From: Tetmemena sp. SeJ-2015 | Lineage: Eukaryota > Ciliophora > Spirotrichea > Sporadotrichida > Oxytrichidae | Reading direction: 5' to 3' | DNA length: 64,000 nucleotides | Assembly: GCA_027382625.1 (NCBI GenBank) | Contig: JAJKFJ010022585.1 | Span: forward strand, 1-64,000 | Notes under the pieces: model-generated | The model's database searches: none | Seen by the model: the letters and a program-made list of their open reading frames with translations, nothing else | Told to the model about the DNA's origin: nothing | Made by a program: the position numbers and the translations under genes | Shown here: positions 11,956 to 24,453 of the stretch, piece after piece | How the letters are laid out: every line of letters begins with the position of its first letter | Numbering within the stretch: the stretch's first letter is position 1

Positions 11956-13282
11956 TCACTTAAGAGCCATTTTGTTAACTATAGACTCTTGAAAATAAAA
12001 ATTAATATTCTCTGCTTCCTCCCCTCCATTCTAAATTAAGATTTGCTTAAGCTCATGGATTCTCTCCACTGCAGCTAAATCTTGCTTCTTTTTAACTAGC
12101 TGCAAGACAATATGTAGATGCTTGTTCAGGGCAGGTCCAAAGTTATTTGAAGCATTCCTATAGAATTATAATAAGACATTTATTTATTTACTTTAGATTT
12201 TCTATCGCTGCTATAAATATAGCTTTGTTTTGAGATACCAAGCACTTTTGAAGAAGCTGGACATTAGTTTTTACTAATTAAATCAAATTAAAATAAAGGG
12301 TGTGCTTAATTGAGCCAGAACCGAGTTATCATCTATGATAAGATTAGGATCTATAATTAAACTCGACTCAGAGGAGACATTCATGAGAGACTTGTCTGTA
12401 ACGTTGCTAGTAGTTGATTTAGCAGTTGAGATTCTTGATTTATTTTGTATCGATTGAAGATATTACTCTTCTTTGCTTATATTTTGTTTTGGCTACTTCT
12501 CGTTTTTCTCCTCTTCATCTTGTGAGACTGTGATTAACTTAGCTTAAAATATATGGAAAGCTTCTGCTTCTCCTTGCTCGTTAATTTATTGAATTTTCTA
12601 CACCTCATCATTTATTCTACTAAGCTTTCTTGATACTGGCTTTTATAATGTTTGTGGAAGCTTTGCAAGATTTTATTCGGTCATTAAAAAATCGAATAGA
12701 AAACAAATTAAATCATCTCAGATGCAGTGGACTACTGTTCTATTTACTACTTCTCCTTCTTTAGCCTTATAGCTTTTATGGGTCCTTGTACGGGCATACT
12801 AAAAAGTTGACTTTGAGCCCTCTGTTCAAATAGTCCCTTTGTCTATACACTTGAAGTTTACTGGCTTTCTTAAGATTACGAGTCATCAATCATCATCTGC
12901 GCCAACTGATTTTCCAACTAAACAAATCTTTAGACTCGTAGAAATCGTGAACTATATAAAATCTTCTATTAGTCTCTCTTACTTTGGGAAGAACTTTATT
13001 CTTGAGCTTTGGCATGCCAAAGACAGTTGGCACTCTCGGCTGCTGCTGATTACTTCCAACGTTTCTTATTCGATATGCTGAAGCAGAGTCTGCTATTCCG
13101 TCCATTGAAAATAGCGGATTTCTAAAGCAAATAATTAAAGGATTTTTAGTTGCTCCACTTTGTAATTAACTGTTCTCAGCCATAGTCTTAGATAAACTGC
13201 TACTGTTATTCATCGACGAACCAAATTATAAGGAGGTGGTGTTCTTATTAGATGAACCTCCAAATTTAAAACTCGACTCCAT
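11956..13282 (-). CDS. PACRG-like ARM-repeat protein with long disordered N-terminus
   Basis: The start MESSFKFGGSSNKN opens a long Ser/Gln-rich, probably disordered region (PTVFGMPKLKNKVLPKV, then a Gln-rich coil). The C-terminal part reads AIFIAAIENLK, then NNFGPALNKHLHIVLQLVKK and IHELKQILIQNGGEEAEN. This resembles the final helices of PACRG and PACRG-like proteins (GPxLNxHLxxLL..LxxGG), which act at ciliary doublet microtubules. A GT-AG intron or small IES lies near 12150-12185 between NLK and GNASN. Two frame changes (near 12890 and 12690) indicate unresolved IESs. Without the middle of the PACRG fold visible, the assignment is a domain-level inference. Confidence 0.65.
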
Positions 13283-13467
13283 TAAGAAAATAATCTCAAA
13301 TTAATTAATCAAAAGTTATTAGGGAGGTGTTTGAGAAATATCACAAATAATTAGAGAGCAACTTTATAATTTGAATTCTTTATTATAAATTAAGAATTAA
13401 AAAGGATCTGTCGGTTTATTCTCAAACAGAGATCGAAAGATTATTCATAATTTAACAGCAGTAAACT

Positions 13468-15603
13468 ATGGCAAATATCAACCTCCCTCATTAGCACTCA
13501 TCAGTTCAAGATTTTTAGATCCTTTAGAAATTAGGTAAGCTTATTGTCTATAAATATCTAAAAAAATTTATCAATTGACCTAAAATCCTTCTTTAGGAGA
13601 AGGAGCTTTCAGCTTGGTATACAAAGTTAGGAGAAATTCAGATGGGGCAGAATATGCAATGAAGAAAGTTAAAATGATTAAGCTCAATGAAAAAGAGAGG
13701 CAGAACGCTTTAAACGAAGTGAGAATACTGGCCTCAATCAATCACCCAAACATTATTTAGTATTATTCGATTTTATTATTGGCTATAAGGAAGCATTCTT
13801 TGAAGATGCAACTTCTTGTCTTTGTATAATAATGGAGTATGCAGATGGAGGAGATTTACTTAAATAAATCAACGCTCATAAAAAGAAGGGAACAAATTTC
13901 CCAGAGAAAGAAGCTTGGTATTACTTCATTTAAATGGTGAGAGGACTCAAGGCGCTTCATGACTTAAAAATTTGCCATCGAGATATAAAGTGTGCTAATC
14001 TTTTCATTACTAGGGATGGAAAGGTTAAACTTGGCGACCTTAATGTCTCTAAGGTAGCCAAGAAAGGTTTCTTACATACTTAAACAGGGACCCCTTACTA
14101 TGCAAGTCCAGAGGTATGGAAGGACAAACCTTATGATAACAGAAGCGATATTTGGTCTTTAGGATGCGTGCTTTATGAAATGCTGGCGCTAAACCCTCCA
14201 TTTAGAGCTCCTAATATGAATGGCCTATACAATAAAGTATTAAGAGGTTTATACGAACCTATACCAGGCATGTACTCAAAAGACTTATAGTTTATGGTTA
14301 GGAATTGCCTGTAAGTTTCTCCGGTTGCTCGTCCAACCTGCGAAAAAATCCTGCAAACTCCAGGTTTACTAAATCACTTGACTGGGACTTTAGAGAGACT
14401 TACTATAGAAATAGATATGAACTCAGGAGAGACAAGCTTGCTTAATACAATCAAAGTTCCTCGCGATCTCGGCCAAATAACAGAAAGGCTCCCTAAGCCC
14501 TAGTATCACAAAATTTAAATTTAAACATATAAATGTAATTTCATTTTGAATTAGTCAAAATGAAAAGAACAAACAGCTTTACCACCAGAATAAATGAGTC
14601 TCCATTATCGATGGATGAAAGAAGTGAAGGCTCAATTTAACCAGTCAATCTCATTTAACTTGCACACTAAATTTATGATGGGAAGCGTATAGCTGGAGGG
14701 CTTGCTAACAATATCCTCAAATAAAAGAAGAGAGGGAGAGTTGCAATGTCAGATGCAGGGCTGTTAGCAGTAATTGAAGAGAATGTGGAGAGCATAGATA
14801 TCATGCAAACTTCAAGATAAATAAATGAGCAGCCTTAAATAGAAATAGAGCAAGCAGATGACTATACAATTAATCACAAAAGTGCAGAGCCTCATCTACA
14901 AAAGAGCAAAGCGATGAACTTGAATACGATTTATGTTAAACTTAAGTTATTAAATCTTTCTTTTTAATACCCTAGATCACGATACTTAACATATTCATGA
15001 AACCAGAACACCTCACTATTTGATAAGTCAAAAGTAGAAGGCCCAAGACTTAATTTCCTATTAAGCTCTAGAGAATCAAAAAGAACTCCTCCTACCTCGC
15101 ATCCAATCTACAAGATAAAAAGACACTGGCCTTGGATAAATGAACAAAGTATTTTTTATTCAAACAGGAAAATCCCAAGTAGATAGAGTTTTGATTCAAA
15201 TATCTCAGTATAGTTACCTCACATTCATGTTGCTTAAAGCAGAGCTCAAATAGAAAATCTGAATCCTAATTAGAGTGAAATTCAAACTTCTAGAAGACAA
15301 AATCCTATTTATATGAGCAAAGGCCACGAAATTGTTTCTGGCTAAAAGAATTAGGCACACTAGAAGAAAATATTGCAACAAATTTATGGTGCATACTAAA
15401 TTCCTTCTATATACAGTAGAGACCACAATATTTAAAATAACAGCAGCTAGCTATAAAATAATTATTCACATCCCTACAGGAAGCATCACGTCATTCATAA
15501 TCCTATAAGTCACTCTGATATAGAGATAATATCAGAGATAGGCTCTTATTCTCCTCCCTCTTCGATTGGAGGTCCAAGAATGAATGTAAGACATGTAATT
15601 TGA
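13468..15603 (+). CDS. NIMA-related (NEK) serine/threonine kinase
   Basis: A complete kinase domain follows MANINLPHQHSS. It has the Gly loop GEGAFSLVYKV, the Lys of YAMKKVKM, the alpha-C Glu in NALNEVRIL, HPNIIGYKEAFFED, the hinge IIMEYADGGDLL, catalytic HRDIKCAN, activation segment TGTPYYASPEVW, and SDIWSLGCVLYEM. These are NEK signatures, a family acting in mitosis and ciliogenesis. The DFG motif is GDLN: the metal-binding Asp is kept but Phe-Gly is changed. The regulatory tail is long and Ser/Gln-rich and ends at TGA 15601-15603. An intron is at 13535-13596 and IESs at 13752 (ATTATT) and 14509 (CAAAAT). A further frame change near 15000-15230 marks at least one unresolved IES. Confidence 0.92.
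13752..13774. other. 23-bp IES inside NEK kinase domain, pointer ATTATT
   Basis: Repeat ATTATT at 13752-13757 and 13775-13780. Removal restores HPNIIGYKEAFF, the canonical NEK strand; leaving it in breaks the frame. Confidence 0.93.
14509..14555. other. IES after NEK kinase domain, pointer CAAAAT
   Basis: 47-bp insert between CAAAAT at 14509-14514 and 14556-14561. Removal joins PKPQYHK to MKRTNSFTTR and skips a TGA. Confidence 0.88.
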
Positions 15604-15670
15604 GTAAGATCTTCGAATATGAGCTTAAATTATATTATGATTAAAATATTGAAGTTAATTTATCAAACAT

Positions 15671-18180
15671 TCACATTTAATTCTATGAACTAATATCTTT
15701 TGTAACTTTCCTTAGGTTTTGAAAGAAGTTTCCTCTCTCTAAGATCTCAGCTTTTTGTGGAATTTGGTTCATTTCCTCTTAAAATTAAGCTCTTTATCTG
15801 CCTTGAGTGTTAGATCTTTACATATTTTTAGAACTTATTTCTTCCTATCTTTAATCGTTTAGTTCTAGCCCGTACTCTCTTTCTTTCATCAAACGGCTGA
15901 TGACATCTCTTTCACTTTCAAAATCTTCAAAGAAATCTTCTCTTAATATTTTCAAATCCATACATCTTCGCTTTATCAATCAAATTTTTTCCAATTTCTC
16001 CTTGCAATCCAATTTTGTTTTGCTGAAGTGAATTTTCTTGTTAATGGGTCAATCCTACCCGGCTGTTTACTCTTTAGCTTTTTTATTGCTTGAGAGCATA
16101 TTGGTTCAAAGCTTGATCTAAGTCTTGGCTTTGTTTCTTTTGATTTTGAATACCTGCTTATTTTTGTAAGGCCTTATTCTAAGCAGGAGCATATCCATCT
16201 ATGTCTTGGTTAGCAACTTTTGAAATAGGTTTGATTGGAACACTCTTGTTCGAGATTTGCACTTTCCATGCTGAGAAATCTATTTCCTTAGTTTAAGAAG
16301 ATTATATCTAGAGTCCCAATCCAAAGTTGCTATTTTATTGCTTATACTAGTTTTATAACTAAGATGGGGTTGGTTTTTATTACTGCTTTTTGAAGCTGCT
16401 AAATGTGCTAGTTTTTCAACAAGCTTCCATTCTCCATTGCTTAAGGCATGTTGTGGTTATTCTATTAACCAATAGCAGAGAAGTTATTCATACTGTTTGA
16501 AGCACCAATCAGGTTTTCTTTAATCGCTTGAATGTTATGCTTTTCAACATTTTTTCCCATAACTTTTAAATAAATCAAAAGAAGGGAAAAATTGAACTAT
16601 TAGAGTCAGAACTCAAAATATTTTTGGCTAGTTGACCTAAATGAGAATTATTTCTCCTTAGTTTAATAGCAGGATTCTGTCCGTACTATCTTGACCTCTC
16701 AATCTATATTGCTCCTCTCGAGGGAGGCTTGTAAGCTTGAGCTAAGGGAGGTCTTTGGGAGATGGGTTGCTACTAGAAATGCAATTGATGCTGTTAAATA
16801 ATTTGTGGGTCTTAGTGCTTTTCTAAAATTCTTCTCATTTACTCTGTTTCAAATTTAAATCCTAAAATAATTACACTTATCGGACTCATGAAATTCTCAA
16901 TCATAGGTCCTATACTTTAATAAAGAAATTGTTTAATGCAAAATATTAATTCAGAGATTTTTAGATTCCATATCATTTTAGCACATAAGTAAGCTGAAGT
17001 CTGGTTCTAATTTAAAATAAAAAAATTACATAAAAGTTGTGATAAATTTTCGAATCTATCTTCCTTGTCCAAGCTAAATGGATTATCTTTAAGACTAAAA
17101 GTTTTTCTAACTTCATTAGGTTGCGGCGAATCTTCATTATTTTAAGCGTCTTAAATATCAAGGACAGAAATTCTAACTTATTCTTCAAGATTTTCTTATA
17201 TCTTATGAAATTAATTCCTTTATTATTAAAATGATATTATATCTCCTTTTGCTTTTCTTTATTATTATTTGTTTGGATAAAAAAACGCATCCTTTTTTTT
17301 TTTATTCGTTTAGGTTATTTTTTCCTTTAGTAAACAGAAGCAAGTTTGTTTGTAAAGAGGCTCAGCTAAGATAGCTACGCCTATAAATCATACGCTCTAA
17401 AATCATTGCCATAATTTATGAAATTTTGATTTTAAGTAGACTATGCAGGTATCTCAACTTGTTTGTCTAAATTTTAAACGCTCACTATTGAAGTTTAGTT
17501 CTACCTTATTACTCGTGGGGTAATGACTTTATACAATTCATTTAGCTAAAAACAAATAGAAATAAATGAATTAAACAGACAATAATTATTTTCTTCCTCA
17601 TAGAACTTTGAGTTTAGCCTCTTTAGCAACATCTACACTATTTTGTCATGTTTATTTTGGCTAGCAAATAAATTAAACCAAGACATTGCTTCAAGGTGAT
17701 TTGATTCTCATTGACTCCTATTCCTATACTTCTCTGTGAGCTAGTGCTCACTTCATCTTATACAAGTTAGATTATCTCACAATACATAATTTGTATTAAT
17801 TTTTGGTTATCTTTGCTACATTTTTGGTTGTTCTTGAAATTTGATTTGAAGGTGAATTCTTTTTGATTACTTATGGCTTCACTCTCTCTTCTAAGATGTA
17901 TCGATTTCATGTTTTAAGTACTTTAAACTTTGAAATCTTAAGTTTGAAGCTCTTAGTCAATCTTTACGTAACTCTCTCTGTCATTTACAGGCCCTGAATG
18001 CCTATTTAGCGGTATATTTTTAACTGAGGCATGTTAAGACAATCCTTGAGAGCGAGGAGAGCGAACTGTAAATCTCTAGAGGGAGTTTTACACGTTTCTT
18101 AATTAGGGTTTGAAATGCTTGGCTGAGCTCGTCATTATTCTGAAGGATTGCAAGCACTCTGAATTTTAGTTATTGCTCAT
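15671..18180 (-). CDS. Large Gln/Asn-rich hypothetical protein
   Basis: Open reading continues for about 2.5 kb when TAA/TAG are Gln, with a few frame jumps marking IESs (near 17560, 16900, 16570, 16300 and 15930). The start MSNNQNSECLQSFR leads into a Ser/Arg-rich segment (RFTVRSPRSQGLSQH), then ITPRVIRQNQTSIVSVQ, DNPFSLDKEDRFENL, a Gln/Pro region (QPISQRPPLAQAYKPPSR), MGKNVEKHNIQAIKENL and a C-terminal acidic coil (DFFEDFESERDVISR). No domain is recognised. Low-complexity composition suggests a scaffold or RNP component, but no function can be assigned. It is convergent with the NEK gene (67 bp apart). Confidence 0.68.
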
Positions 18181-18652
18181 CTATTGATGAATGATAAAAA
18201 TAAAGAATAAATAAATTTTTGAGTCAACTTCATTTATTTTTCTTATATCATTCTCTGCTGAAATAATTTAGAAAGTTAAAAATCTAATTTATACCTTACA
18301 ACTATTTAAGCCTTAGACTGATTTCATTATAGATAAGATTTAATGGACAATCAGATTTATTTATTAAAATTAAAATAGCAATTGATTGTAAAAATGTCAA
18401 AATTAAAAAATCAATTTGGTATGGGCTTTATATCTTTGCAATAGAATTCTGTAATGATAATGAAATCTAAGATTAATAAATTAAAAAAGATCATATTCCT
18501 ACTAAAACATCTGTATCGTATTATCTTTAATTTGCTATTGAATTAGGAAAAATTCTATTTATATTATTCTGCTCCAAATTTAATAGACATTTCTAAGAAG
18601 GAAAATAAAGTTTCTCAAAGACTTCTCTGACTAAAAGTATCAAAAATCTATT

Positions 18653-20536
18653 ATGGGTTGCAAGTTTTCACTCAATTAGTTGATTAATAGGAAGAGAAAT
18701 TAATCATTCCAAGAAGATTAAAGTAATCCATTTTAAAATGGAAGCATTTACAAGAATGGTAAAAATAAGTACTTTGACGTGACCAGAGAAAATGATAAGA
18801 TGCTCACAAAGCTTAGTGGCAGAGTGGAGACTTATTTTCAAAAGCATCTCCAGAAGTTAGAAAATGCATGTGTTAAATAGATGAGAACTCAGAAGAGCGG
18901 CCCAAAAAGAAAGAAGCGACAATTAAATGGTAGTTTATAATAAATCCTAAAAGACCAAAAATATGATGAGGAACAACAGAGCAATCAACTTTAATTTGTA
19001 ACTCTCGAAAATTACTCCAACTTTAATAGTAAGGTAAATGGTACTCCATATTTGCAAGTCTCAGTGAGAAATTCATTGTCGAGAGGCAAGGATAAATTCA
19101 AAAAGCTTACCACTTAATACATCTTGAATGGACCCGTCTCAGTCCAGAGAAAATCTCAGTTTTAAGCTTAACTTAAAGCAGCAGAGCTCGATTTTTCTAA
19201 CCTCTCTAATTCTCAACAAAATGTAAACGGCCTGAGAAATACGCTCATGAGCAAGGCTTCTTTCGTGAGCAACTAATCTTCAGTTGGTAACAGCCCTATC
19301 GGTCCTGCTTAGCGGAAATTTAAGAGCTTATTTTAAAGGCAGGAGACATTAAAGCGAATGAAGATTCTTCAAGAAATGATGGGCGATAAGTTTAAAGTTT
19401 AAACAGAACATCAGGCAAGTGTGAATGAGGAAGGAATCACTGCTCAACAAGAAAGGTCTTCTTTCGCCCAAATATTTCCTATTTAAAACTATGCGTCCGT
19501 TGTCAAAAATTCAGAATCTTAGATTGATTCCTAGAAGGGAATAATTTTCCATACCTCACAAACCAACTAAAACTAAACGGGATAAATATCTTAACTTCAC
19601 GAGAGTCATAGCATAATTAAGATATAAAATGGAAATCAACTAAAATAAAACTCCTATTTCAAAACTCATTCATTAAATTCTAAAAAAGATGAATCGCTAT
19701 AGGCTACTAGGCAAACTCGGGTACGTAAAATTACAGTGAAAGAAAAATTGAAAAGACATTCAGCCTAAGAAAAAATAAAGCCTTTTCAGGGAATCTTGCG
19801 ATAGGGATCTCTTAATTAAACCAAATTTAATGATGAGTTTTAAACTCCTATGAATGATCTCTCAAACATAAACTTTGAGCAACTAATGTAGAAAGAACTC
19901 AAAGATTCTATATGTCTTTCCTAAGACCAAAAGAATGCTTTATTAGAAAAGATTATAGAGCTAGGTAAAAAAGCCTATCTTGAGGAGATAAAGAAGAACG
20001 AGCTTTCTACTACCTTAGCTGCTACTCACGATCTCTCTAACCTGCCAGGTAATAATTAATCTTCATGGGCTCAAGATAGCGATTGAATATTTTATGTATG
20101 CGCTATATATTATAGCAAAATTTAGAGCAATAATCTAAATTAATTGAGACCGACTATAAAGCCAACTGCGAACTTCGGAGCAAATAACTTTGAGAGCGAT
20201 GAGTCTAATTTTCATAAATCGATTACTGAGACACCTTAGCGCATCTAATAAAATTTTGAGGAAGAAAAGAGGCTTTTGAAAATAGAAGAGTTTAACAACT
20301 AGTAGCATGAGAATCCATTTCATTTAATTAAACAAGAAATAAAACTAGTGCATAACAAGGATAATCTAAGAAACTCATTTTCTGACTTCAGTAAACACTC
20401 TTCTCGGTAGCAACCAAGTCTATCATAAGTGTCCCAGGCTAAAAAATCTAAAAAAGTCTCAAAAAAATAGACGAATGCAATTCTAATTTCAGAAAGTATA
20501 GCATCAGAGGCAAATGAATCCATTCATAAACAGTGA
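18653..20536 (+). CDS. N-acylated basic hypothetical protein (MGC start)
   Basis: MGCKFSLNQ predicts myristoylation of Gly2 and palmitoylation of Cys3. The first 1,423 bp are open with no IES, the longest uninterrupted coding stretch in the window. The predicted 615-residue protein is Lys/Gln/Ser-rich, with NGPVSVQRKSQFQAQLKAAE, a basic block (VRKITVKEKLKRHSAQEKIK) and a helical C-terminal part. One IES (pointer ATAGC, 20076/20112) removes an early TGA and joins WAQDSK to IQSNNLNQLRPT, ending at TGA 20534-20536. No family is recognised. Membrane anchoring is predicted from the N-terminus only. Confidence 0.82.
20076..20111. other. IES, pointer ATAGC
   Basis: 36-bp insert between ATAGC at 20076-20080 and 20112-20116. 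It contains an in-frame TGA; removal extends the gene by about 140 codons. Confidence 0.78.
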
Positions 20537-20774
20537 ATGGATAAGGAAGCCTGCAACATTAAAATATCAAATCTAACACATTAAGAATGGAAGGTCTCAA
20601 ATTTAAAGATCTATAAACATTAGAAAGTATAAAAGTTGTAGGAGCTATTTTTCATAATAATTTTTTAATAAATCTTTGAATTTATATTGCATATAACTTT
20701 TCTAAATCAAATATCAAATGAGTCTCTAAAATATAAACAACTATAAATAATTTTCTCTCAATAATTTTGCTAAT

Positions 20775-22438
20775 TCAATTTAGCTAATTTAGGAATTAGG
20801 AATGTCGATTTATTTTTTAAAGAGAGAATCGAATTTCATAAATAATATCATGAAATTGCGAATTCTCTTCTACTTTTTTAGACATTTGCTGAGTTTCTAA
20901 AGGAGTTTATCTGTTATTTTTTCTGATCTCAGGTGATTCTGAGAGCTGATTCTTAATCATTGTTGCCTTGAAGAGTTTTGCAAACGATTTCTGACTCATT
21001 GAATTAAAATTCTTCTCCTTGTTCTCTTCTATAGGTTTAAAAGTGATAGTATTTAAGGGACTCCATATCTCACTTAGAGAAGGCTCCATCATTGTTTTAG
21101 CTCTATCATAAAAATAAAAGTAATTTGATTCTTCTACGGTTCTGAAGCTATTTTGATTTATGATATGTTGATTTTATTGAATCTATAGTAAGAGATTGTT
21201 CGGGAAGAACTTCTATTTGAGAAAAAATAGAAATTAAGTGGAATACATTTTGGTTGATTGAGTATATTTTGCTTTTGCTATTGGGACGTGAATGTGTTTG
21301 ACTAAGTGGATATAGATTTTTGAGACTAAGAAATCTAGAGTAAGAATTTTTGCTTTTCAATTGCTGCTCGGCTTTCCTGATTCGAGCTCTCTACAGGATT
21401 CTGATTTTTCTCAGATGTCTATTGCGCAATATTTATGAAGGAGTTAGTCTGCTCAAATGAGGAACCCTCGAGTCTTTGAGTACTGATATTTATCATAAAA
21501 GAGGTGCATTTACATATTGAATTAAAATATTTCTAACTTAATCAGGGATAAGAATGTGTGCATTGAAAGATTGCTTGATATTGTTATGCGCATCTTTGAG
21601 TTCTTGATTCAGAATTTGAATGGATTCTTTCTACAAAGTATCTACCTTCAGACCAAACAGAGGACTCGATCTATTCTTATTTAGAATTACTCTTCTTCGT
21701 TCTGAACTCTTCTAATTTTCTCCTTATACTTATCTTTAAAGCGGCTACTTATTTTCAACAACATCATTGGCCCCGTAAGTTTTGGCGGAATCATAAATAA
21801 AATTAAAAACTAAGCTTTATTAAAAAAATAATTAAGAAATTATTTTGATAAAAGCACATTATTGTTATGAGATCAGAAATACATCTCTTTATTTTTAATT
21901 TAATAAAGATGTAAAATGTCTTTGGAATAATCTTTAAATAACAAATAAAATCTTCGCAAACAAAGGAAGCATAAAAGAATTCAGTTAAATTACTTATTGC
22001 AAAATAGAAAATAAGAACGGCAATCCTCGTCTTTATATAATAAAATTTTGATTATATTAATTTTTATTGATCATTTGTGCCTAGATTTTAAGATGATCTA
22101 CTTTTTTCTCTTAAAATTGTTGATTTGATAATATTTTAAGTGTACGCATTGGCATTCTGTGCACCTAACATTTGTAATACGCTATCTTGATGATTGTTAC
22201 TACTAAGCTTGAAAGACTTTCCGAAAAATGAGCGAGCAGCTGAGTATTTTTGACGTTTCTCTCCTATTTTCTATACCATTGTTGATTCATCTTGAATTTT
22301 TTAATAAAATGGATTGATATGATCGCCTCCCTTCAGTGAATTTAGAGTTTATTTGATTTCAGGTAAAGGAAGGACAACTGTCGAAGAAAGAATCTGCTTT
22401 CTTGGTTATATAGCTGGAGTAAATTTTTACAACTCCAT
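20775..22438 (-). CDS. Hypothetical Ser/Gln-rich protein
   Basis: The start MELQKFTPAIQPRKQ is followed by LPLPEIKQTLNSLKGGDH and KYSAARSFFGKSFKLSS. A 280-bp IES (pointer ATGAT) joins QNLGTND to SAKTYGANDVVENKQ. Then come RRRVILNKNRSSPLFGLKVD, a helix (DTLQKESIQILNQELKDA), and after two more frame jumps YDRAKTMMEPSLSEIWSPLN and SFAKLFKATMIKNQL. The TGA complement lies at 20775-20777. No recognised domain. The gene is convergent with the MGC-start gene (238 bp apart). Confidence 0.72.
21795..22074. other. 280-bp IES, pointer ATGAT (minus strand)
   Basis: Plus-strand repeats ATCAT at 21790-21794 and 22070-22074. Removal fuses LGTND to SAKTYGAND in frame on the minus strand. Confidence 0.87.
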
Positions 22439-22729
22439 CAATTTCTAAAATTATATTGCATTTTCAGTCATAATTTTGCAATTCTTGTCTTAATTCGGAT
22501 TTTTATCAATAGAAATACTAAAATTATTGTGTAGTATTAACATTTAGTTTATTAAGCAAGTTTATAATGGAATTAAAAACAACACTTAAATAGGTCTATC
22601 AGAAGAAAATTTAGTAAATTTATATAATTTTTATGAATTATTATACAAGTAAGCAAGAAAACTGTATAAAACGCTCAAAATAAATCTTTGAAAATGAATT
22701 GAAAATAAAAATTAATGGTTTTAGAAAAA
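22439..22729. other. Intergenic AT-rich spacer
   Basis: AT-rich sequence between the start of the upstream minus gene and the stop of the next. No feature seen. Confidence 0.5.
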
Positions 22730-23497
22730 TCAAGGCTAAATTAAAATATTAGATTTCTGAATATAGAATGTTAATTAAAACTTGAAAATAATAGGTTACC
22801 TTTTAGCTTAATCTTGTTTGCTGATCTCTTCCTTTGCTCTAATATAACCTTTCTTTGCTTCTTCAACTTGAGATAAAGATATTGAATTAGATTTACTAGA
22901 ATGAGAGCTGTTATGGTTGAGTTATCTCTTTTCTAGAGTTTAAATTATTCTGACTTTACCTATGCGGTCTACATTTTATGAGAGTATTTAACTACCATTC
23001 TGAAATCAAGCACCACCAGTAGCCATTTAGTGTGAGTAGCTTGTTTCAAGAATATCTTATAAAACGAATTCTAAAGAATTAAATGGATTATTAATATATC
23101 AGATGATTTAGTTTGGTGATGCGCATTTTAGGAAGCACAAGAAGTCTCTCTACGATATGCAGTCTTTGTAGATCGTTAATCTATTTACTTCTAGCTTGCA
23201 TAATCCTTGTTTTGAGGAAAAGCGGTATAGTCCCTGCTAACTACAGGGAATAAATCACTATTGAGTTGAGCTTATGAGCCTCGAATTTATTATGAAAAGA
23301 GATTGGGATCATAGTTCTCATCTTAAAATGCTTCTTCCTCAACAGAGTTTAGACTATTCTCTTAAATCAAAAGCTCATTTTCATTTTCTGGCTTCAATCT
23401 CATATCTTGATTAACTTACAAAGTATTTTATAACAAATCTATGATCCTTATGAAAGGCGGAAGAAGCATAATGCTAGCTGCTCTCTAAAATCTCCAT
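22730..23497 (-). CDS. Hypothetical acidic/Ser-rich protein
   Basis: The start MEILESSQHYASSAFHKD is joined, via a probable GAT-pointer IES, to MRLKPENENELLIQENSLN. After it come LFPVVSRDYTAFPQNKDY, a Gln-rich segment, then after another IES QMATGGA, GSQILSQNVDRIGKVR and the C-terminal coil SLSQVEEAKKGYIRAKEE. One TGA remains between GGA and FQNGS that I could not resolve (IES, error or broken gene). No family recognised. Confidence 0.6.
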
Positions 23498-23821
23498 CTT
23501 TGATTGTTTGGTGCGAAGGTAGTGCTGAAATTTATTCTTGAATATGAATGAAAATTCTTAAATTATCAATTTAAATCCAAGTGCTATAATTAAATTTCAT
23601 TCATAACATTAAGGAAGATGTGATTAAAACTTGGATCAATTTTAATTGTTATATAATAAATAAGATGCTGCTTATTAACTTATAAAGCAGTCTAGCTGAC
23701 TGTTAGCTGCTTAATCTATTCTCTACATTCATCTTTAATCTTAATTTCCTAAACTAATTCATAAACCACCCTCTCAACTTGTCTCTCTTAATTATCGTTG
23801 CTTCATTAAGATCTTCTCCTT
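23498..23821. other. Intergenic AT-rich spacer
   Basis: No coding or structural signal seen between the start of the gene at 22730-23497 and the TIM23 stop. Confidence 0.5.
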
Positions 23822-24453
23822 TCACATGAATGAAGGCTTTAGGTGGCCCTTAGTCCAAGCGAGAGTGTAGAAGCTTCCGCAGGCTGCTCCCAAAACTGAA
23901 GCGAAAATAATAGGCCTGAAGCCGCGAGTAGACTTGTAAATTGCTCCAGTCATTGCACCGAAGAGAGCACTCCTTGCCTCCTCACCCACATTTTCAAGCT
24001 CTTCCTGCATCACAAAGTTCATAGATTTACCAACAAGCAAGTAAAGAAACACTGCAGCTCCTACATTATTTCCATATCTTGAAGAAGTCTTTCCGATATT
24101 GTTGAGATAATTATTGATGAGCAGGCGATAGGTTCTCCTTGCTTGAGGGGGAGGAAGTTAAGTGAGTCCAACAGCAGCTCCTGTGAAGAATGCAAGAACG
24201 TAAGAGGGCCCAATCACAGATGCCATCTTTTCAGCAAACATGCCACTATGCTCTCTTTTCAAAACAAGATCCTGCTAAGTTGGTTGTTATTTTTGGGCAG
24301 TTCTATGTCCGCTGATCACAATCTTCTAATTATCTATAAGGTTTGAAATTAAAACATTAAAACTTAATTATCGTCCATGTGAGCTGGAAGTCCACCGAAG
24401 TTGACCTGGTTGTTCTGGAATCGTTTTTAGTCGTCTCTGCCGGAGCCTTGCAT
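23822..24453 (-). CDS. TIM23: Mitochondrial import inner membrane translocase TIM23
   Basis: 197-residue Tim17/22/23-family protein that forms the presequence translocase channel in the mitochondrial inner membrane. The N-terminal soluble part is short (MQGSGRDDQKRFQNNQVNFG). Membrane helices include GPSYVLAFFTGAAVGL, NNVGAAVFLYLLVGKSM, ARSALFGAMTGAIYKSTRG and PIIFASVLGAACGSFYTLAW, with the Gly-rich packing motifs of the family. A 38-bp IES with the 8-bp pointer GATAATTA (plus-strand TAATTATC at 24327/24365) splits HMDDN from QKIVISGH. With that removed the gene is exactly 198 codons, ending at the TGA complement 23822-23824. Length and topology fit TIM23 rather than TIM17 or TIM22. Confidence 0.9.
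24335..24372. other. IES in TIM23, 8-bp pointer
   Basis: 38-bp insert; plus-strand repeats TAATTATC at 24327-24334 and 24365-24372. Removal gives MDDNQKIVISGH in frame. Confidence 0.92.

Noticed and set aside
11823..12238. Continuation of the 10844 gene into the 12 kb region
   Set aside because: Plus frames stay open through TAA/TAG but overlap the minus-strand PACRG-like C-terminus; the TGA at 11820-11822 gives a natural end.
20536..20925. Plus-strand ORF starting MDKEACNIKISNL, open for about 130 codons with the Gln code
   Set aside because: From about 20775 it is antisense to a minus-strand gene with clearly better composition, and the rest is low-complexity. TGA-only stops make such ORFs common.
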